A stretch of 64,000 bases of DNA, from NCBI RefSeq assembly GCF_011306175.1, contig NZ_CP049913.1:2294001-2358000 (forward strand), read 5' to 3'. The stretch is from Vibrio sp. HDW18. Lineage in GTDB: Bacteria; Pseudomonadota; Gammaproteobacteria; Enterobacterales; Vibrionaceae. The stretch's first letter is position 1. Each line of letters begins with the position of its first letter. The notes under the pieces were generated by a model. That model was given only the letters and a program-made list of their open reading frames with translations, was not told the origin of the DNA and ran no database searches. Positions 28,541 through 37,229 of the stretch are shown here, in pieces. The position numbers were made by a program, and so were the translations under genes.

Positions 28541-28692
28541 GGTATTACTTTTGGTCTGTAACTTCTTATTTTACATCAAGTTAAAGATCGAATTGATAGA
28601 GGAAATGACAATAAAGTAATACCTGATTTAGTGCTCAAAAGTAATACGGGCACTAGAGAGTGGCGAGCTGGGTATTACTTTAAGTATTACCA
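28541..28692. repeat. Cluster of AAAGTAATACC-like repeats beside tRNA-Ser
   Basis: Within about 150 bases the 9-12 bp motif AAAGTAATACC occurs five times on both strands: complement at 28541, forward at 28613 and 28638, complement at 28670, and a shorter GTATTACC at 28684. The 410-bp gap from 28395 to 28804 shows no gene apart from this cluster and the tRNA terminator. It may be a protein-binding array or the end of a lost element. Confidence 0.55.
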
Positions 28693-28768
28693 AAAACAAG
28701 CGCTTTTATGGCATCTCATGGAACATTACTGAATCGTAACCATTTGATTATTATGAATTTCAGATAAG

Positions 28769-28796
28769 AAAAAAGACGCCCTAGGACGTCTTTTTT
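28769..28796 (-). terminator. Terminator after tRNA-Ser
   Basis: A stem of A6GACG (28769-28778) and CGTCT6 (28787-28796) gives a U tract on both strands. It starts 8 bases after the 3' end of the tRNA. Confidence 0.85.
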
Positions 28797-28804
28797 CTTG
28801 AATG

Positions 28805-28892
28805 TGGCGGTGAGTGAGAGATTCGAACTCTCGGTACGTTGCCGTACACACACTTTCCAGGCGTGCTCCTTCAGCCACTCGGACAACTCACC
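28805..28892 (-). tRNA. tRNA-Ser (anticodon GGA)
   Basis: On the - strand the 88-base gene folds as a class II tRNA. It has acceptor GGTGAG/CTCACC with encoded CCA, a D arm from GTTGTCCGAGTGGCTGAAGG, the anticodon loop CTGGAAA with GGA at 28856-28858, a long variable arm (TGTACGGCAACGTACC) and TTCGAAT in the T loop. In V. cholerae a tRNA-Ser next to an RND pump gene is the integration site of pathogenicity island VPI-2. Here IS debris takes that place. Confidence 0.97.
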
Positions 28893-29048
28893 GAATCGTT
28901 AACCGCTTGGCTAACGAGGCGCTAATTTAATGATTCTATTGTGGATGGTCAAGCACAAAGTCGAAAAAAACTCGCGCATTGAGTCTGTTTGCTTACAAAA
29001 TAACTAGAGTGGGTAAAATCATAACAATTGCGTTGGGATTTCTATAAT

Positions 29049-29074
29049 AATAAGGCTCCGTTCGGAGCCTTATT
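29049..29074 (-). terminator. Terminator after the RND pump operon
   Basis: The near-perfect palindrome AAGGCTCCG-TTCGGAGCCTT, with flanking A/T pairs, lies about 45 bases after the pump stop codon. It can act in both directions. Confidence 0.75.
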
Positions 29075-29118
29075 GCTTTGGGGGATTGGGTTTGGGAAGG
29101 TTGAGATTGGCCGCCAGA

Positions 29119-32100
29119 TTAGGCTGTGGTGACTTTCACTCTAAACAGTACCGCATAGAAAAGCGGGATCACGACTAAGGTTAGAATGGTGGCAAACAGC
29201 AAACCAAACATAATCGTGACCGCCATACTCTTAAAGAATGGGTCTACCAGCAACGGAGCCACACCTAAAATAGTGGTGAAGGCTCCGAGTAACACTGGGC
29301 GCGCGCGGCTGATCGCAGCATCAATAATCGCGAGGTAGGCGGTTTTGCCGGCGCGAATTTCTACATCGGCTTGGTCAACCAACACAATGGCATTTTTTAC
29401 CATCATACCGATCAGGCTTAAAAAGCCTAAAATCGCCATAAACTCAAAGGGCGTTTGGAAGGTGATAAGCCCAATCGTGACACCGACCACCGCAAAGGGT
29501 GCCGTCATCCAAATTACGAGAGGTTGGCGCAGCGCGTTAAACATAAAGACCACCGCCAGAATCATCGCCGCAAAGCCATACGGAGCCGAAATGACCAAGC
29601 CTTGGTTAGCATCTTTTGCGGATTTGTGTTCGCCATACCAAAGTAATTGGTAACCCGCAGGCAATTCAATTTGCTCGATTTTGTCACGGACTTGGTTAAA
29701 AGCATCGCTGGTCATGACGCCGGGCGCAGGATCGGCTTGTACCAAGATAGTCGGCATACGGTTGATGCGGCGTAATAGGGCATCTTGATAAACGATATCG
29801 ACCGAGTCGATCAACTGACTGACCGGAATGTAGCGGCCAGTTTGGGTGCTAAACACAGCGCTATTTTCAATCGATCGCTCATGGTTACGTTCGTTTTCCG
29901 GTGCTCGAACAATCAGTGGGATCAAATCATTGCCTTCACGATAGACTCCAACACTGCGTCCATTCAGCGTTTGTGCAATGGCACTGCTGATCTCTTGGGT
30001 GGTTAAGCCAAGGCGCTGAGCTTCTTGTGTGGAATAGATTGGCTGCAATACTGGTACTTGCTGACGCCAATCATCTTGTACGGCGATAAGGTTCGGGTCA
30101 TCGTGCATGATGGTTTTGGCTTGTTCCGCTAATTGGCGCAGTACACGGCTATCAGGGCCTTTGAAACCAGCTTCGATTTTTTTACCGCCACCACGGCCAA
30201 GCATGAATTTCCACACCTTGATCGAGGCATCAGGGTATGTGGTGTCCAGCTCAGCTTGCAACTCGGCAACCAGAGGGGCAATTTTGGTGTAGTCATCAAT
30301 ATCAATCAGCAGTTGACCGTAGCTTGGGTTGCCCGGCTCAGGCACATAAGTCAGCATAAAACGTAAACCACCACCACCAATAAAACTAGTGATGTTAGTC
30401 ACGCCGGCTTTGGGTCGAACGTGTTGCTCAATACTGGCGACGATTTGTTCAGTACGACGAATGTCCGAGCCTTGGGGTAGAGAAATATCGACCACAAACT
30501 GAGGACGTTGTGACTCAGGCATAAAGCCGGGAGGAATAAATTGTGCGCCCCATACGGCAGCGATTAGGGTGCCGAATAACAGTAAGCAGCTTAGTGTGCG
30601 GTGGCCAAGTACCCATTGCAATACGTGTTTATAGCCGCCAACCAGTGCGGAAGGTTTAGCGTGCTGATGTTGTGCTTTAACTTTTAAAAAATCATGACAC
30701 AGCATTGGGGTGATTGTGATCGCCAATACCCAGCTTAATAACATCGAATAGAGGATCACCCAAAATAGTGAGCCGGCGTATTCCCCCATATCGGAGGGCG
30801 AAAGGCCAATCGCGCTGAAGGCACAAATGCCCACCACAGTGCCGCCAAGCAGTGGCCATTTAGTGGCATTGACCACATCAGAGACGACTTGTGATTTATC
30901 GGCATTCGGCTCTTTTTGCAGGCGTACTAAGATGCCATCGGTCACCACGATCGCATTATCGACTAACATGCCGAGTGCAATGATCAATGCGCCAAGAGAA
31001 ATACGCTGCATGGCGATGTCATCGATCAGCATGATGCACAGAGTACCGGCGACCGTCAGTAGAAGGACAAAACCGATGATGATCCCAGAGCGAACGCCCA
31101 TAAACAGCAGTAACACCACAAAGACAATTGCCACCGCCGCGATCAAATTATCAATAAAATTAGCCACCGACGCGCGCACGGAGTCAGACTGCATGGAAAT
31201 GGTGTGTAACTCCATGCCAAGTGGGCGTTGGCTGTCTAATTCCGTTAGCCGTGTTTTAACCGCATCGCCCATTTCGACCACATTGCCACCTGTGACATTT
31301 GAGATCCCTAAACCAACGGCGCGCTGGCCATTGTAGCGCATTAACATTGAGGCAGGTTCGGTGTAGCCACGGGTAAGGTTAGCCACATCGGCCAGACGTA
31401 CCACTGTATTGTTGTTGCCCACTGCGACTTGCAAATTACGCAGATCGGCTAATGAGCTAATATTGGCTGTTGGGATCACGGGAATACGCATCTGCTCGGC
31501 ATCGACACTGCCCGCTACAGTGACTAAATTCTGTTTTTGTAGCACTTGCAACACGCGTTCGACCGATAAACCAAATTCGGCCATCCGCTCGCGCGAGATT
31601 TCGATGAAAATCGCCTCTTGTTGTTCGGCTAAGGTAGCGGCTTTGGCAACCCCTGGTACTAACACCAATTCTCGGCGTAAACCATCAACATAATCTTGCA
31701 GTTGTTTGTCGCTGAAGCCTTCACCCGTCACGGCATAAAACAGCGCGTAGACATCGGCAAAGTCATCATTCACTATCGGCGTGCCGGCTCCGGGAGGTAG
31801 TTGACGCTCGGCATCGGTGACTTTGCGGCGTAATTTATCCCACACTTGCTGTAATTGTGCCGCCGATTTAGCAAATTCCAGTTTGATCTCGACCGTCACT
31901 TCGGAGCGGCCTTGCATTGACACCGATTTGACCTCTTTGAGCTCTTGTAGGGCCTGTACTGCACCTTCAATCACATCGGTGACTTCATCGGCCACTTCTT
32001 GTGCGGTTGCTCCGGGATAACTGGTGACGATCACCGCTTGGCGGATCACAAATTCAGGGTCTTCAAAGCGGCCTAGCTTAAGGTAGCTGATATAGCCGCC

Positions 32101-32169
32101 GATTAAGGTCAGCGCGATCAACACCCAAACGCTGGTGCGTTTAGCCATGGTATAACGTGCAATATCCAT
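29119..32169 (-). CDS. vexD: RND multidrug efflux permease (VexD/BreB-like)
   Basis: This 1016-residue inner-membrane pump has the standard RND plan: one N-terminal membrane helix, a large periplasmic loop, a helix bundle with the proton-relay aspartates in GMLVDNAIVV, a second periplasmic loop, and a final bundle. It would export drugs or bile salts with the membrane fusion protein encoded just upstream (TAATG overlap) and a TolC-type outer-membrane channel made elsewhere. The symbol rests on position: in V. cholerae the vexCD (breAB) pair lies between pqi-like genes and the tRNA-Ser that bounds VPI-2, as here. I did not see a TetR regulator beside it. Confidence 0.85.
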   Translation of the reverse strand: MDIARYTMAKRTSVWVLIALTLIGGYISYLKLGRFEDPEFVIRQAVIVTSYPGATAQEVADEVTDVIEGAVQALQELKEVKSVSMQGRSEVTVEIKLEFAKSAAQLQQVWDKLRRKVTDAERQLPPGAGTPIVNDDFADVYALFYAVTGEGFSDKQLQDYVDGLRRELVLVPGVAKAATLAEQQEAIFIEISRERMAEFGLSVERVLQVLQKQNLVTVAGSVDAEQMRIPVIPTANISSLADLRNLQVAVGNNNTVVRLADVANLTRGYTEPASMLMRYNGQRAVGLGISNVTGGNVVEMGDAVKTRLTELDSQRPLGMELHTISMQSDSVRASVANFIDNLIAAVAIVFVVLLLFMGVRSGIIIGFVLLLTVAGTLCIMLIDDIAMQRISLGALIIALGMLVDNAIVVTDGILVRLQKEPNADKSQVVSDVVNATKWPLLGGTVVGICAFSAIGLSPSDMGEYAGSLFWVILYSMLLSWVLAITITPMLCHDFLKVKAQHQHAKPSALVGGYKHVLQWVLGHRTLSCLLLFGTLIAAVWGAQFIPPGFMPESQRPQFVVDISLPQGSDIRRTEQIVASIEQHVRPKAGVTNITSFIGGGGLRFMLTYVPEPGNPSYGQLLIDIDDYTKIAPLVAELQAELDTTYPDASIKVWKFMLGRGGGKKIEAGFKGPDSRVLRQLAEQAKTIMHDDPNLIAVQDDWRQQVPVLQPIYSTQEAQRLGLTTQEISSAIAQTLNGRSVGVYREGNDLIPLIVRAPENERNHERSIENSAVFSTQTGRYIPVSQLIDSVDIVYQDALLRRINRMPTILVQADPAPGVMTSDAFNQVRDKIEQIELPAGYQLLWYGEHKSAKDANQGLVISAPYGFAAMILAVVFMFNALRQPLVIWMTAPFAVVGVTIGLITFQTPFEFMAILGFLSLIGMMVKNAIVLVDQADVEIRAGKTAYLAIIDAAISRARPVLLGAFTTILGVAPLLVDPFFKSMAVTIMFGLLFATILTLVVIPLFYAVLFRVKVTTA

Positions 32170-33263
32170 TATTGAGCTCCGTTATGATCCGTGTATGGTC
32201 GAACTGGCATACGGTCTCGTACGCTAGAAACGCCAGCGATAATCACTTGCTCGCCAGGTTGTAAGTGCTGCTTGATCACGACGCGATCTTTATAAATGGT
32301 GCCAATGTCCACATAGCGCTGTTCGGCTTGGTTTTGAGCATTGACGACCCAGACAAATTGTTGGCCTTGATTATCTGGTACTAAGGCGGTGATGGGTAAG
32401 GTGATCAACCGGTTTTCATCCTCGGCATCTGTGGCGACGGGAAACACTTTGGCTGACATGCCGGGCATGACTCGCAGCCCGTGTAAATCTTCAAAACCAA
32501 GCACCACCGAATAGGTTTGTGAATCGGTATTGGCTTGAGTGGAGTAGGTACGCAATTGAAGAGGGAACTGCTGACCGGGGATGGCGCTTAGCTCGGCGAT
32601 GGCTCGCGTATTGCGCACACCGGACAGCATGACGCGATGCGGGATCTCAATCGCCACTTCTAAATCACTCAGATCTTGTAGGGTCATGATCAGTTGATTG
32701 GCTTGTACTTGGGCAAAATTTTCAAGCAACTTTTCACTGATGATGCCTGCAAACGGTGCGGTGATTTGCGTGTATTCCAGCTTGCGCTTGGCTTCTTCCA
32801 CTCGGTTTCTGGCCAGATCATAACGATTGGTGACATTATCCAGCTCGGCTTTGGAAATAGCTTGGGTTTTTTCATAAATCGCGGTTGCGCGGCGGTATTC
32901 TTGCTCGGTATTTTTCAGCTCTAATTGAGCCGTCGCCAGTGTGGTTTTCGCATCTCGCGCATCAAGCGTGGCCAACAGTTGACCCTGTTTGACTTGATCG
33001 CCTTCTTTTACCTCTATGCTGTTTAAACGACCACTGATCCGAAAGGCGAGATCAGCACGCTTAGCCGCTCTAACGACCCCGTTAAAGGTTAGGTCGGAGG
33101 CGCGCTGGCTAGCGACAATTTCGACTAAGGCAGGTTTAACCACATGGGCTGGCGTGTTGACCGGTGGCGCTTCGCCACAAGCCGTTATCAGTACTGTGGC
33201 ACAAATGATTAGACTAAGAACGGTACGTTTGGCGACCATACGGCGGATAACCGGCGGATTCAT
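32169..33263 (-). CDS. vexC: RND efflux membrane fusion lipoprotein (VexC/BreA-like)
   Basis: The start at 33263 (MNPPVIRRMVAKR) has GAGGAG nine bases upstream and replaces a longer frame up to 33329. The lipoprotein signal ends in LITACGEA. Then come the lipoyl-half motif (RISGRLNSIEVKEGDQVKQG), a helical hairpin (about residues 100-160), the second lipoyl half (ITAPFAGIISEKL), a beta barrel and a membrane-proximal domain. It bridges the pump to the outer-membrane channel. The stop overlaps the pump start. The symbol is assigned from synteny with V. cholerae vexCD. Confidence 0.83.
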   Translation of the reverse strand: MNPPVIRRMVAKRTVLSLIICATVLITACGEAPPVNTPAHVVKPALVEIVASQRASDLTFNGVVRAAKRADLAFRISGRLNSIEVKEGDQVKQGQLLATLDARDAKTTLATAQLELKNTEQEYRRATAIYEKTQAISKAELDNVTNRYDLARNRVEEAKRKLEYTQITAPFAGIISEKLLENFAQVQANQLIMTLQDLSDLEVAIEIPHRVMLSGVRNTRAIAELSAIPGQQFPLQLRTYSTQANTDSQTYSVVLGFEDLHGLRVMPGMSAKVFPVATDAEDENRLITLPITALVPDNQGQQFVWVVNAQNQAEQRYVDIGTIYKDRVVIKQHLQPGEQVIIAGVSSVRDRMPVRPYTDHNGAQ

Positions 33264-33496
33264 GGGGCTGTGCTCCTCAATTTTATTATTAGTAAGTGGG
33301 TTGGGCATACAATCTGCGTGGTCAATCAAGGCCTCGCTTAATGGAGTAACATTTACCTTAGGTTGTTTGCTGATTATTTTGTAATGAAACCCAGTAACCG
33401 TTTGCGCATCATAGATTGAGTAAAAACAAAAGCTAAACCTGTTAGCCTACTCTGCCAGTCAGTGCACATTTTCTGCGATAGAATACCTTGACCAAC

Positions 33497-34093
33497 TCAA
33501 TTATTAGGCAAGGATTGTTGTAACAATATTTGCTTAATCTGAGTGGTGAGTTGCTCTAAGCCTAATGACAGTGCCTCGACCAGTGCGGGATAACCTTCAT
33601 CGGTTAGTGGTACATCAAACGAGAAATCTTGTCTAAGCAAGCGCACTCCTTGTGGACTGAATAACTCCCAACTGCCGGCTAGCTCGGCATTGCCAGTATA
33701 AGCGCCGTTAAATCGCTGGAGTTTCACTTGTAGTGTGTGATTTTTTTGTTGAGCATAGTGAGCATTAAAAGCTTGCGGCCAATAGCTGACAGTCTGATCC
33801 CGGCGCAATTGATCGATGATGAGCTCGGTCAGTTGCGGGCTTAAACGTTGTGCCCATTGGTTGTATTTGGCTTCAATCACTTGCGTTGCGGATTGGCGAT
33901 AAATAATGCCAGCCTTATCTAAATAAGCGGCTAACTCGACCGGTTGCACGATCAGCAAGGTCGAGGGTGGAGTGTGTGTCGTGTGATTTAACGTACTGGA
34001 GTGTGGCAATAGGTAAAAGTTGATTTGCGGCTGTGGAGCGGTGCTGCAGCCAAGTAACGTGATGCTTAACAACATCAATAGCCATTGTTTCAT
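33497..34093 (-). CDS. pqiC: PqiC lipoprotein of the Pqi lipid transport system
   Basis: The 198-residue lipoprotein (lipobox LLGCSTA) has the PqiC/YmbA fold pattern: NFYLLP, a VQPVELAAYLDKAGIIYRQ strand-turn and HTLQVKLQRFNG. PqiC sits in the outer membrane and docks the MCE tunnel of PqiB. It is the last gene of pqiABC, 2 bases after pqiB. Confidence 0.88.
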   Translation of the reverse strand: MKQWLLMLLSITLLGCSTAPQPQINFYLLPHSSTLNHTTHTPPSTLLIVQPVELAAYLDKAGIIYRQSATQVIEAKYNQWAQRLSPQLTELIIDQLRRDQTVSYWPQAFNAHYAQQKNHTLQVKLQRFNGAYTGNAELAGSWELFSPQGVRLLRQDFSFDVPLTDEGYPALVEALSLGLEQLTTQIKQILLQQSLPNN

Positions 34094-34095
34094 GG

Positions 34096-35718
34096 TTATT
34101 TTCCTTGTGCTGGGATAGGGTCTGCGGCGTTATTGTCACCAAAAATCAGCGCATTCGGTTTTTCATTAATGGTGCGTATTACCGGTTTAAATTCGGCCAT
34201 GACTTGGTTGAGCTGATCTAATGTGGTTTCGAGTTCCCGATAAACGGTCGACTGTGGGCCAAATCCAGCTAAGGTTGTCTCAAGCTGTTTGAGGCTGACG
34301 CGGATATCGGCCGGCAAGTTTTGTGTCGCGGATTGATTGATCAAGCGTTCCGCGGAAGCCAACAATTTTTCCGAGGTTTTCAAGGTGCTATTAAGTGACT
34401 CAAGCGTCTTATCCATCGGCAATCCATTGAGTTTGCGAAGTAAATCGGTGACCTGTTTTTGTACTTCAGCAAAGCCGCCGGGTTTGGTTGGAAACAGTGA
34501 GTAGCCATCGAACTCTTTCAATGTCTCCAGTGGCTCTTCAGGAAAATAGTCGGTATCAATATACAAAGCGCCAGTGACTAAATTGCCGGTTTTTAAGGAG
34601 GCTTTTAGACCCTTAATAAATTCTTGTTGTATATGAGATTTAAGCGTCGGCAGATCGACTTTGTTGAAATTATCGTATACGCGGCCTAATTCAATGCGCA
34701 CTAACACAGGGATCCGATTGCTATTAATATCCAGATCCGATTGGCGGGTACGCAGTGGCACTTTACTCACGGTGCCGATACGTAAACCACGATATTCGAC
34801 TGGGGCGGAGGCTTTGAGTCCACGTACTGATTCATCAAACATCATCACAAATTCAATGTAATCATCGTACATGTCTTCGTGGATCTGTTTGAGATCATCA
34901 AACAGCCGAAACTCAGTCAACTGCTCGGTCACTGGTTGACCAAAATCTTCTTCTTGCAGCAGGCCAAACGTTACGCCACCTTTGAGTAGACTTTCAATCG
35001 AACCTAAGCTGAACTGCAGCCCTTCGGCATTAAGTTGTAGATTAACCCCTGAATTGAGCCAGAAAAAAGATCCACTACTGACTAACTTATCGTAAGGGGC
35101 AAAGATAAACAGTTGGTATTGCGCGCTTTTGCTGGTGATATCAAATTGAGTTGTTTCCACACGTCCCACCGTAAAACCTTCATACATCACTGGATCGCCA
35201 ACATTCAATTTTCCCGCTTCTTTATGGGTCAGCACTAAACGTAATCCTTTGGCATCGGGAGGAGCGATGGGGGGTAAATCCATTACGGTGAATTGATCTT
35301 GCGCGGTAGTCGATTGGCCGGGTTGCAGTTGAAGATAAGCACCGGAAAGTAAGGTATCGAGGCCAGAAACCCCATCTCTGCCAATCCGTGGCTTCACCAC
35401 CCAAAACAGCGAATCCTCGCGCAGCATACGCTGGGCATCTTTGGTCATTTGTGCGGTGGCGATAATGTGATCGTAACGCTTGCTCAGTTTAATTTCACTG
35501 ATCACCCCGACATTGAGATTGAGCGCCTTAATTTGAGTTTTGCCCACTTCAAGCCCATCGGCCGTGGGGAGGATTAAGGTGACTTTGGGGCCAGTACTGT
35601 TGACGTACTGAAACAGCATCCACATGCCCATTGCTAGAGCCAGAATTGGGATAATCCAAATCGCAGATAACTGCCTTTGTGACGTAATTTCAGCGTGAGT
35701 TTGGCGTTGGTCACTCAT
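34096..35718 (-). CDS. pqiB: PqiB, MCE-domain transenvelope lipid tunnel
   Basis: The 540-residue protein from the ATG at 35718 (AAGG six bases upstream) has a membrane anchor near residues 20-40. Three MCE domains follow (about 48-140, 163-260 and 290-395), and a long C-terminal helical coiled coil with heptads (LESLNSTLKTSEKLLASAER) forms the needle. It is predicted to move phospholipids between the two membranes. It overlaps pqiA by eight bases. A longer frame to 35796 adds a low-complexity proline/leucine run and is rejected. Confidence 0.93.
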   Translation of the reverse strand: MSDQRQTHAEITSQRQLSAIWIIPILALAMGMWMLFQYVNSTGPKVTLILPTADGLEVGKTQIKALNLNVGVISEIKLSKRYDHIIATAQMTKDAQRMLREDSLFWVVKPRIGRDGVSGLDTLLSGAYLQLQPGQSTTAQDQFTVMDLPPIAPPDAKGLRLVLTHKEAGKLNVGDPVMYEGFTVGRVETTQFDITSKSAQYQLFIFAPYDKLVSSGSFFWLNSGVNLQLNAEGLQFSLGSIESLLKGGVTFGLLQEEDFGQPVTEQLTEFRLFDDLKQIHEDMYDDYIEFVMMFDESVRGLKASAPVEYRGLRIGTVSKVPLRTRQSDLDINSNRIPVLVRIELGRVYDNFNKVDLPTLKSHIQQEFIKGLKASLKTGNLVTGALYIDTDYFPEEPLETLKEFDGYSLFPTKPGGFAEVQKQVTDLLRKLNGLPMDKTLESLNSTLKTSEKLLASAERLINQSATQNLPADIRVSLKQLETTLAGFGPQSTVYRELETTLDQLNQVMAEFKPVIRTINEKPNALIFGDNNAADPIPAQGK

Positions 35719-37039
35719 AGAAAGCCTTCTTAGTACATTTGGGTTGATGAGGGGCAGGGGCAGGGGCAGACTGCTGCCATAATATTTTTGAATCAAAAAT
35801 CATCGCTGACAGCATAGTTAAGATCACCACTGCTGCAAAAGAGAGCGCAGCAGGACCGGGATAGATCGCCATTAAATTATTCAGTTGTACTAAAGCCACT
35901 AAAATCGCCACCACGAAGATATCGATCATTGACCAGCGGCCGATCAGCTCAGTGACACGGTAAACCTTCAAGCGTTTTAAATTCTGGTGTTCAGGAAAAA
36001 TATTAAGCTGACCCGCTTGCCAATATAGCCATCCCAAAGCGAACATCTTGGCGATGGGAATAAAAATACTGGCGATGAAAATCACCATTGCAATCGGATA
36101 AGAGCCGAGCTGCCATAGTAAAATCACGCCTTGCATAATGGTTGAACCTTCTGATTTACCTAGGCTCACCGTGTACATCATTGGATAAAGATTGGCCGGA
36201 ATGTAAAAGATCACCGCAGCCAGTAGCAATGCCCAAGCATATTGTAGATTGAGCTGTGGATGATAAGCGTGTAGCCGACTGCCACAGCGTACACAGCGTG
36301 GTTTTTTGGCGCTGGTCTGCGGATTAATTTGCTGACAACAATGGCAATTCGTGTGGTTATCGCTGCAATGGGTCTCTCCTGCCTGAACATTATGAGTTGG
36401 TTGCGCCGCAATAAAATGCTGCCATAGCCAGTAACGGTCAATCAGAGAGACGGTTTTGACCAGCAAAACGGAAAATAGACAAAATGCCCAAAAAGAGTTG
36501 CCCATTGCCACCTCTGCCAGTGAAGCGATTTTAATCAGACTCACCAGTACCCCAATCAAAAACACATCGACCATTAACCAAGGCTGAACTTTAAATAGCA
36601 ACCTGCACCCATACGTTGCGATTTTCACTTCGCGCTTAGAAAGTGAGCGGTGCTGAGTTTGTGCCGCTTGGTAATACATGGTGAGGATCAGTAGTAGATA
36701 TAGGGCTGGCAGTAAGATGACGGTGGTAAAAAGTAGCAGTGCCAAGAGGATATTCTGATATTCACCGAGCATTTTTGCGGCATTCAACAGGGTAATTTCT
36801 TGGGTTAGACCCTGAATGCTAAACGACAGGAAAGGAAATATCAGACTGAGTGTTAGCAATGAGAGACAACTTAACGCCAACGCAATGACCGTTTGATAGG
36901 GATGCTTATGACTTTGAGTCAGTGGGTGATGGCAACGTGGGCAGCGAGCGATTTGTCCTTGAGCTAAGCTTGGTAGACGCGTAACGAGTCCACATTCATC
37001 GCAACTAATCAAGTTATGCTGGTTTTTGTCCGTAGTCAT
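35711..37039 (-). CDS. pqiA: PqiA inner-membrane protein
   Basis: The 442-residue protein contains two PqiA repeats. Each begins with a zinc-ribbon-like C-x2-C pair set (ISCDECGL...ARCPRCHHP near residues 12-37, and CHCCQQ...PRCVRCGSRL in the middle) followed by four membrane segments. It partners PqiB in envelope lipid homeostasis and is paraquat- and stress-inducible in E. coli. It is the first gene of pqiABC. The ATG lies 190 bp from the divergent MscS-type gene, so both promoters share that gap. Confidence 0.92.
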   Translation of the reverse strand: MTTDKNQHNLISCDECGLVTRLPSLAQGQIARCPRCHHPLTQSHKHPYQTVIALALSCLSLLTLSLIFPFLSFSIQGLTQEITLLNAAKMLGEYQNILLALLLFTTVILLPALYLLLILTMYYQAAQTQHRSLSKREVKIATYGCRLLFKVQPWLMVDVFLIGVLVSLIKIASLAEVAMGNSFWAFCLFSVLLVKTVSLIDRYWLWQHFIAAQPTHNVQAGETHCSDNHTNCHCCQQINPQTSAKKPRCVRCGSRLHAYHPQLNLQYAWALLLAAVIFYIPANLYPMMYTVSLGKSEGSTIMQGVILLWQLGSYPIAMVIFIASIFIPIAKMFALGWLYWQAGQLNIFPEHQNLKRLKVYRVTELIGRWSMIDIFVVAILVALVQLNNLMAIYPGPAALSFAAVVILTMLSAMIFDSKILWQQSAPAPAPHQPKCTKKAFYE

Positions 37040-37229
37040 AGGTGCTATTGGTCGCTAATATGCCGTGAAACAATTCTACATGCTTGAGAATAAAGTGATA
37101 GCTGAAGATAGCGAGTTTAGCTACTACGTATTTTGATTCAGCGTTGGGTGATGAATGAGCACTATCAAAATGAAAGAGTGATGATCCGGTGATGTCTAGC
37201 GTGACCAAGATTTTAAGAGGAAAGTAATA

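Noticed and set aside
28395..28804. CRISPR array suggested by the repeated GTAATACC motif
   Set aside because: The units are short, on both strands and irregularly spaced, unlike CRISPR repeats and spacers.
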